From NCBI GenBank assembly GCA_919901705.1, contig CAKKPR010000028.1, positions 7,136 through 18,537 on the forward strand: 11,402 bases of DNA. The letters are read 5' to 3'. The position numbers were made by a program, and so were the translations under genes. Under the pieces are notes generated by a model. The model was not told where the DNA came from. It worked only from the letters and a program-made list of their open reading frames with translations, and made no database searches. Shown piece by piece: positions 7,370 to 11,402 of the stretch; position 1 is the stretch's first letter; each line of letters starts with the position of its first letter. Source of the stretch: Thermodesulfovibrionales bacterium (lineage in GTDB: Bacteria > Nitrospirota > Thermodesulfovibrionia > Thermodesulfovibrionales > UBA1546).

Positions 7370-7790
7370 GCTCAGAGATATATTGAGTCTCAAAGACTCC
7401 CCTCACAGGCTGGCAATGGCATTTGCTGCCGGTATTTTCATAGGGATGTCTCCTCTGCTCGGACTCCACACAGTTCTTGGCCTTGCAATAGCATGGGCAT
7501 TCAGATTAAACAGGATAGTCACTATTACAGGGGTATTCGTAACAAACCCATGGACTATTGTTCCAATTTATACTTTCAGCACTTATATTGGAGCAAAATG
7601 CCTCGGTATAAAAAATATAATTCCGGAAATAGACTGGGCACACATTACATTCACTTACCTTCTTCACGAGTTTAAACCTCTCCTTATGCCTTTTGTCTTA
7701 GGCACGTTGCTTGTTGGCTTTATCTCTGCGGTTATCGGATATTTCATCATCTACCACACAGTAAAAAAGGCTCATTCCCTTGGCAAATAA
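7353..7790 (+). CDS. DUF2062 small membrane protein
   Basis: A 145-residue predicted inner-membrane protein that I assign to the DUF2062 family, of unknown function. Typical family signatures are SPHRLAMAFAAGIFIGMSP followed by GLHTVLGLAIAWAFRLNR and the conserved TNPWTIVPIY. Hydrophobic segments lie at about residues 21-50, 54-84 and 113-138; the short loop between the first two holds the Arg-Leu-Asn-Arg motif. The ATG lies inside thiL (17-nt overlap) with an AGAGG upstream at 7336-7340, and the 3' end overlaps rimO by 11 nt. The tight overlaps indicate co-translation with thiL and rimO, but give no specific clue to its role. Confidence 0.88.
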   Translation: MGFRDRLRDILSLKDSPHRLAMAFAAGIFIGMSPLLGLHTVLGLAIAWAFRLNRIVTITGVFVTNPWTIVPIYTFSTYIGAKCLGIKNIIPEIDWAHITFTYLLHEFKPLLMPFVLGTLLVGFISAVIGYFIIYHTVKKAHSLGK

Positions 7791-9207
7791 GATATCTGTC
7801 ATAAGCCTGGGCTGTCCGAAAAATACGGTTGATTCTGATAACCTCACACGAAAACTTATCAGCAATGGATTCCTGTATCTTAATACCCCTGAGGATGCGG
7901 ATTTCCTTCTCATCAACACATGCGGCTTTATTGAGGCTGCCAAAAAAGAATCAATTGAAGAAATACTCAAGCTTGCCAAAATAAAAAAGGGGTCTCGCCA
8001 CGGCGAGTCGCCCCCGCACTCAGGCGGGTTCGCTGAGGAGAACGAGGCGACAAAAAAACTCATTGTATTCGGCTGTCTTGCAAAGAGATATAAAGATGAA
8101 ATATTGAAGGAGATACCTGAAATAGACGCAATATTCGGAGTTGGAGAGGATGAAAAGATTGTTGAGTATTGCAAAAGTCAAAGAAAGATGCAAGATGCAG
8201 GATACATGATGCAGGATAAAAAAAATCGCGCATCGTGCATCGTGAATCATGAATCATTTTTTTTCAGTTCACCTTCTTACGCTTATCTCAAGATCTCTGA
8301 AGGTTGCAACAAAAGATGTTCATACTGCGTCATCCCCTCAATCAGGGGCAAATACAGAAGCATAAAACCCGATGAGATACTTAAAGAGGCAAAACGGTCT
8401 GTAAAAAGAGGGGCCAAAGAGCTTATCCTTGTTGGTCAGGACACCGCATGTTATGGTAAGGACCTCAATGGTTATGATATCTCAAAACTTCTGAAAGATA
8501 TCTGTTCCTTAAAAGGTGATTTCTGGATAAGGCTGCTTTATGCCTACCCTGCTTCAATAAGTGAACCCCTCCTGAAAGTAATTGCAGAGGAGGATAAAAT
8601 ATGCAAGTATCTTGATATCCCCTTTCAGCATTCTGAGGACAGAATACTTAAATTGATGAAAAGAGGAGGCGCCAGAAAAGGATATCTGAACCTTATCAGA
8701 AAAATCAGAAGCACAATACCTGATATCGTCCTCAGAACAACTTTTATCATAGGCTTTCCATCTGAGACAGAAAAAGAATTTCATTCTCTTTTAGATTTCA
8801 TAGATGAAGTAAAATTTGACAGGCTGGGCGTCTTTAAATACTCAAGAGAAGAAGGCACGCCTGCGGCAAAACTCAAGGGACAAATATCAGATATAATAAA
8901 AAACAGAAGGGTCAATGAGATAATAAAACATCAGGCATATATCTCTTTAGACGAAAACAAAAAACTTATCGGCAGACAATTTAAGGCCCTTATTGATGAG
9001 GTTACTAATGGGATAGCAATTGGAAGGCTGTATTCCCATGCGCCTGAAATAGACGGGGTTGTAATAATCGAAGAGGGGTCAAAGGGTTCATCCTTCGCAG
9101 TGCTACGGAGAATGGATCCAAGGGTCCAAGGGTCCAACACAGGCAGCTTCGTGACTGTTAAGATTACTGAGGCATTTGAATATGACTTGAAAGGTATTAT
9201 TGCATGA
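7780..9207 (+). CDS. rimO: Ribosomal protein S12 methylthiotransferase RimO with three repeat-derived insertions
   Basis: Radical SAM enzyme that methylthiolates an aspartate of ribosomal protein S12. It starts at a TTG: the frame has a stop at 7762-7764 and the conserved ISVISLGCPKN begins at residue 5, so no ATG is possible. Domains: MTTase N-terminal domain with cluster ligands Cys12, Cys48 and Cys99; radical SAM core with CNKRCSYC (Cys176, Cys180, Cys183); and a C-terminal TRAM domain from about 390. It has 475 residues against the usual 430-445. The excess is three in-frame insertions at about residues 71-91, 137-159 and 434-453, all of repeat-like DNA and all between conserved motifs. 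MiaB is less likely because the N-terminal SLGCPKNTVDSD and APEIDG motifs are RimO-like. It overlaps the DUF2062 gene by 11 nt and the M50 gene by 4 nt. Confidence 0.94.
   Translation: MANKISVISLGCPKNTVDSDNLTRKLISNGFLYLNTPEDADFLLINTCGFIEAAKKESIEEILKLAKIKKGSRHGESPPHSGGFAEENEATKKLIVFGCLAKRYKDEILKEIPEIDAIFGVGEDEKIVEYCKSQRKMQDAGYMMQDKKNRASCIVNHESFFFSSPSYAYLKISEGCNKRCSYCVIPSIRGKYRSIKPDEILKEAKRSVKRGAKELILVGQDTACYGKDLNGYDISKLLKDICSLKGDFWIRLLYAYPASISEPLLKVIAEEDKICKYLDIPFQHSEDRILKLMKRGGARKGYLNLIRKIRSTIPDIVLRTTFIIGFPSETEKEFHSLLDFIDEVKFDRLGVFKYSREEGTPAAKLKGQISDIIKNRRVNEIIKHQAYISLDENKKLIGRQFKALIDEVTNGIAIGRLYSHAPEIDGVVIIEEGSKGSSFAVLRRMDPRVQGSNTGSFVTVKITEAFEYDLKGIIA
7991..8052 (+). repeat. GC-rich hairpin insertion in rimO
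   Basis: About 60 nt encoding residues 71-91 (GSRHGESPPHSGGFAEEN and neighbours), clearly more G+C-rich than the flanks. It holds small hairpins: CTCGCC/GGCGAG with a 2-nt loop at the left, CCCGC/GCGGG in the middle, and TCGC/GCGA at the right. It separates the conserved helix ESIEEILKLAK from KLIVFGCLAKRY, which in most RimO proteins are joined by a few residues. The boundaries are approximate. It appears to be a third type of inserted element. Confidence 0.6.
8187..8255 (+). repeat. 69-nt heptamer hairpin inserted in rimO
   Basis: Same 31-7-31 layout as the thiL copy: arms 8187-8217 and 8225-8255 of GATNCAN units, with a loop of seven A. The arms pair at 23 of 31 positions. It encodes MQDAGYMMQDKK and following residues (137-159), read in the same frame as in thiL; the other two forward frames hit stops within the element. 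It lies in the linker between the MTTase domain and the radical SAM core. Confidence 0.9.
9089..9137 (+). repeat. Palindrome plus three 8-nt repeats in the rimO TRAM domain
   Basis: Positions 9089-9114 form a 26-nt palindrome (CATCCTTCGCAGT and its partner) that pairs at 9 of 13 positions, with the mismatches regularly every third base. It runs directly into three 8-mers at 9114-9137: GGATCCAA, GGGTCCAA, GGGTCCAA. The encoded residues (about 434-453) interrupt the TRAM strand sequence between APEIDGVVIIEE and FVTVKITEAFEYDL. Confidence 0.6.
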
Positions 9208-10046
9208 AAAAGATTCCATGGCTTCATATAGTCTTATTTATTGCCACATTCCTCTCAACCCTTGCAGTGGGTGCGCTTCAAGTCCAGCCAATAGAAAATA
9301 TAACTAAAGACCCATCAAAGATATTAAAAGGGCTGCCATTCTCGCTGACCCTGATGCTTATACTCCTCTGTCATGAACTCTCGCATTACATTGCCTCTAA
9401 AAAGCATCACATAAAAGCAACCCTGCCCTATTTCATCCCTGCCCCAACGCTTATCGGGACAATGGGCGCATTCATAAAAATGAAATCTCCTATCACAACC
9501 AGAATGGCGCTGATAGATATTGGCGCATCAGGACCCATAGCAGGTTTTATTATATCCCTGATAGCAACACTTATTGGCCTCCCATTATCACAAGTCATAC
9601 TCACAAAAGGAATAAAGGGCAGCCTGGCCCTCGGTGACTCTCTGCTTTTTTCTCTGCTCTCGCGCCTTATCCTGGGAGAGATACCCGATTCATATGACGT
9701 CCTTTTGCACCCTATTGCATTTGCAGGCTGGATCGGTTTTTTTGTTACAGCATTAAATCTTATCCCTGTAGGACAGCTCGACGGAGGACATATTGCATAT
9801 GCCATCATGGGAGAAAAACATATACATATATCAAAGGTCCTTGTGCCGGTACTGATAGTACTCGGGTTTTTTCTGTGGGAAGGCTGGATTATATGGGGAG
9901 TGCTGCTGTTAATACTGGGACTGCGGCATCCGCCTGTTTTGTACTGGGAAACACCGTTAGACAAAAACAGAAGGTCTATCGGCTGGATTACAGCAATAAT
10001 TTTTATTATTACATTCATACCGATGCCGTTTAAAGTGGCAATGTAA
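9204..10046 (+). CDS. Site-2-type membrane zinc metalloprotease (peptidase M50)
   Basis: A 280-residue polytopic inner-membrane protein of the M50 family, whose members cut substrates within or near the membrane. Zinc site: HELSH at residues 57-61 in the second hydrophobic segment, and the second signature NLIPVGQLDGGH with Asp193 near 184-196. Hydrophobic segments lie at about 5-21, 42-56, 98-125, 147-158, 168-190, 210-240 and 255-275. There is no PDZ domain, so it resembles the compact PDZ-less archaeal/plant-EGY-like branch rather than RseP; this subgroup call is tentative. The ATG overlaps the rimO stop (ATGA), with AAAGG at 9190-9194. It is the last gene of the operon; a terminator-like hairpin follows. 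Its substrate cannot be told from context. Confidence 0.92.
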   Translation: MKKIPWLHIVLFIATFLSTLAVGALQVQPIENITKDPSKILKGLPFSLTLMLILLCHELSHYIASKKHHIKATLPYFIPAPTLIGTMGAFIKMKSPITTRMALIDIGASGPIAGFIISLIATLIGLPLSQVILTKGIKGSLALGDSLLFSLLSRLILGEIPDSYDVLLHPIAFAGWIGFFVTALNLIPVGQLDGGHIAYAIMGEKHIHISKVLVPVLIVLGFFLWEGWIIWGVLLLILGLRHPPVLYWETPLDKNRRSIGWITAIIFIITFIPMPFKVAM

Positions 10047-10062
10047 ACCCCTTTAGAATGGC

Positions 10063-10089
10063 GAAGGCCTTCTAAGAGGCTTCTTTTTT
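10063..10089 (+). terminator. Rho-independent terminator after the M50 gene
   Basis: GAAGGCC (10063-10069) pairs with GGCTTC (10078-10083), with one bulged G and an 8-nt loop, and is followed directly by six T (10084-10089). It begins 17 bases past the stop of the M50 gene, the right place to end the thiL operon transcript. Confidence 0.6.
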
Positions 10090-10091
10090 CT

Positions 10092-10190
10092 GTCATTGCG
10101 AGCGAAGCGTGGCAATCTCGCATTTAATAAAATCAATGGGTTAGAGATTGCTTCGTCGTCCCGAAGGCTTTCGGGACTCCTCGCAATGAC
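10092..10190. repeat. Palindromic repeat, TCATTGCGAG family, copy 3
   Basis: Arms GTCATTGCGAGCGAAGC through GGCAATCTCG (10092-10120) and AGAGATTGCTTCG through CTCGCAATGAC (10143-10190). The right arm carries a nested perfect hairpin, GTCCCGAA-GGCT-TTCGGGAC (10158-10177), absent from copies 1 and 2. It lies between the convergent M50 and XRE genes and is followed by six T (10194-10199) on the plus strand. Confidence 0.85.
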
Positions 10191-10225
10191 AACTTTTTTC
10201 TGGCGTTGACCATACTAAATCCTTG

Positions 10226-10546
10226 CTAACCGGGTTTATTTCCTGTGAGGATTTTGATTATCTGTATTGCCTGCTGGATGGTTTCCGGCGATTGTTTCTT
10301 AAGGAGTTGCTGCGCCTCATAAAGGCGCCCTGTTTTTATATCGAAATCAAGGAGGTGAGATAGCGTGGTGTTCAGCATTTTTGCCATCTGATACAAGGTC
10401 TTAAGGGTTGGCAACTGTTTACCCCGTTCTATCTTGCCTATATAGTCTACGCTTAACCCGCAGAGTTCTGCAAATTTTTCCTGCGTGAGCTTTCTTTTTT
10501 TCCGTGCTTCCTTTATTCGCTGCCCTATTTTTCGCCCAAGAGTCAC
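10226..10546 (-). CDS. XRE-family helix-turn-helix transcriptional regulator
   Basis: Small cytosolic DNA-binding protein, 106 residues from the start chosen here. The Cro/C1-type HTH spans about residues 6-60: IGQRIKEARKKRKLTQEKFA, then GLSVDYIGKIERGKQLPTLK and TLYQMAKMLNTTL. The C-terminal 40 residues look helical and may dimerise the protein. I prefer GTG at 10546 because AGGTGG lies five bases upstream; a GTG at 10555 would add three residues (Met-Ala-Lys) but has its only purine-rich motif directly abutting it. It is divergent from the secreted Ig-like gene and convergent with the M50 gene. A perfect inverted repeat in the divergent gap (10599-10618) is a candidate operator for self-regulation. 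Its target and inducer are unknown. Confidence 0.9.
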   Translation of the reverse strand: MTLGRKIGQRIKEARKKRKLTQEKFAELCGLSVDYIGKIERGKQLPTLKTLYQMAKMLNTTLSHLLDFDIKTGRLYEAQQLLKKQSPETIQQAIQIIKILTGNKPG

Positions 10547-10598
10547 TTTTGCCACCTTTGACTATGATATGTCTTTTGAGGCGTTTAGATTAACAGAC

Positions 10599-10618
10599 TA
10601 TAAGAGCGTAAACTTATA
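10599..10618. promoter_or_regulatory. Candidate operator between XRE regulator and secreted protein gene
   Basis: TATAAG, eight bases, CTTATA: a perfect 6-bp inverted repeat. It lies just upstream of the -35 box of the rightward promoter and 53 bases from the XRE start. The size and symmetry suit a dimeric HTH protein, but binding is inferred from position only. Confidence 0.4.
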
Positions 10619-10625
10619 AAAAAAC

Positions 10626-10654
10626 TTGACTAATAGGGCGTATTTATTTATTAT
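10626..10654 (+). promoter_or_regulatory. Sigma70-type promoter for the secreted Ig-like protein
   Basis: The -35 TTGACT (10626-10631), a 17-base spacer and the -10 TATTAT (10649-10654) each match consensus at five of six positions. Transcription would begin near 10661, giving a leader of about 55 nt that ends in a strong AAGGAGG site. Confidence 0.65.
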
Positions 10655-10715
10655 TTACCATGTCCTATCTGTCGGGGAGCTAAGAAAATAAACCGCATTA
10701 TAGAAGGAGGGTGAA

Positions 10716-11402
10716 ATGAAAGTTATATCGCTGCGAAGATATTTAGTGCTTCATGCACTTTTTATTTTTATCTTTGTCATGTCCAGCAATACCTTGTATG
10801 GAAGCAGCATTGTGGCAAAACCCGGTAAGCTTAAGACTTTTGTCCTACACATGCCTGAAAAGATTTTAGCAGGCGAAGGGATTGTTGTAACGATTAAGGC
10901 TCATGATGCATATGGCAATCTGATAAAGGACTTCGATAAAACCTCAAAAAAGGATTTTGAGGCAACTGTGTCAGGTTCGGCATATGTTCAACCTTCAATA
11001 CTTAAGGCGTCCTCCTTTGTCGGCGGCGGGACAACAGTTACATTGACTGATAAGAAGGCAGAAAAGATTACCCTGTCAATATCGGAAACAGGAAGCGCCG
11101 GGACGATAGTTACAGAAAACATCACGGTTCTTCATAATAAGCTGAACCACTTTGCGGTAGAGGCGCCATCATCTGCAAAGGCAGGGGAGCGATTTGATGT
11201 TAAGATTATTGCCGAGGATATATTTAATAATACTGTAACCGATTATAAAAAAACCGAGGGCGTAAAAATAACATCCCGAGGAACAACAACTCTGGAGGTC
11301 CTGAGCGCGTCGCTTAACTTTAAAAATGGCGTTGCTATTGTCAGTGCGGTTGGGAAGAAGTCAGGCGAGACAGCAGTAGAAATCAATGACAGCCTTACCA
11401 AC
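10716..11402 (+). CDS. Secreted protein with tandem Ig-like repeats (3' end outside the window)
   Basis: Open for 229 codons to the right edge with no stop. AAGGAGG at 10704-10710 supports the ATG. Residues 1-29 form a signal peptide: basic MKVISLRRY, hydrophobic LVLHALFIFIFVM, then a small-residue region with likely cleavage near Gly29/Ser30. The rest is beta-rich, with two similar segments of about 90-100 residues: the first begins KLKTFVLHMPEKILAGEGI (about 38), the second KLNHFAVEAPSSAKAGERF (about 142). Both share K-L-x-x-F, a P...AGE turn, a VxI strand and an A-x-D-x-x-x-N motif (AHDAYGN, AEDIFNN), typical of Ig-like/invasin-type beta sandwiches. It is therefore exported and may be a surface, adhesion or periplasmic component. 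The C-terminal part that would define its role is missing. Confidence 0.8.
   Translation, partial: MKVISLRRYLVLHALFIFIFVMSSNTLYGSSIVAKPGKLKTFVLHMPEKILAGEGIVVTIKAHDAYGNLIKDFDKTSKKDFEATVSGSAYVQPSILKASSFVGGGTTVTLTDKKAEKITLSISETGSAGTIVTENITVLHNKLNHFAVEAPSSAKAGERFDVKIIAEDIFNNTVTDYKKTEGVKITSRGTTTLEVLSASLNFKNGVAIVSAVGKKSGETAVEINDSLTN

Noticed and set aside
7780..9207. Possible frameshifts in rimO explaining its extra residues
   Set aside because: All conserved motifs before and after each extra segment are in one frame, and the segments are structured repeats rather than scrambled codons.
9428..10123. 231-codon minus-strand frame opposite the M50 gene
   Set aside because: Its N-terminus comes from repeat copy 3 and the rest is antisense to a well-supported protease gene.
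10655..10703. Possible riboswitch in the leader of the secreted Ig-like gene
   Set aside because: The predicted leader is only about 55 nt and I recognise no known aptamer core.

Overview
The window is bacterial chromosome of moderate G+C. It carries conserved housekeeping genes in two oppositely oriented blocks, followed by a more variable right end. The mix (fatty acid synthesis, UDP-glucose synthesis, Lon, ThiL, RimO, a site-2-type membrane protease) and the short dispersed palindromes suggest an uncultured free-living bacterium. My best guess is a Nitrospirota or deltaproteobacterial-type lineage; this is inference from general resemblance, not a database result.

Layout. Positions 1-2320 (minus strand) hold a fatty acid elongation cluster read fabG > acpP > fabF, with fabF running a few codons past the left edge. 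A divergent promoter region (2321-2535) separates it from galU (plus strand). Then follow lon, thiL, a DUF2062 membrane protein, rimO and an M50 metalloprotease, all plus strand. The last four overlap head to tail (17, 11 and 4 nt) and look like one translationally coupled operon. A terminator-like hairpin and a repeat close the block. A minus-strand XRE-type regulator follows, convergent with the protease gene and divergent from a secreted protein with Ig-like repeats that runs off the right edge. A good sigma70-type promoter and a perfect inverted repeat lie in that divergent gap.

The most unusual content is the density of small palindromic elements. Three related 'GTCATTGCGAG ... CTCGCAATGAC' palindromes sit in the gaps after galU, lon and the M50 gene, and a GTG-rich palindrome sits between fabG and acpP. 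More striking, thiL and rimO both carry in-frame insertions made of palindromic or short-unit repeat DNA. Each has one copy of the same 69-nt hairpin (31-nt arms built from a GATNCAN heptamer, 7-nt A-rich loop), inserted in the same reading frame. thiL also has a C7/G7 palindrome. rimO also has a GC-rich hairpin cluster and a 26-nt palindrome fused to three 8-nt repeats. All five spare the visible catalytic motifs. This is the pattern expected of small elements that invade coding sequence and persist as extra surface peptides, comparable in concept to Rickettsia palindromic elements but unrelated in sequence as far as I can see.
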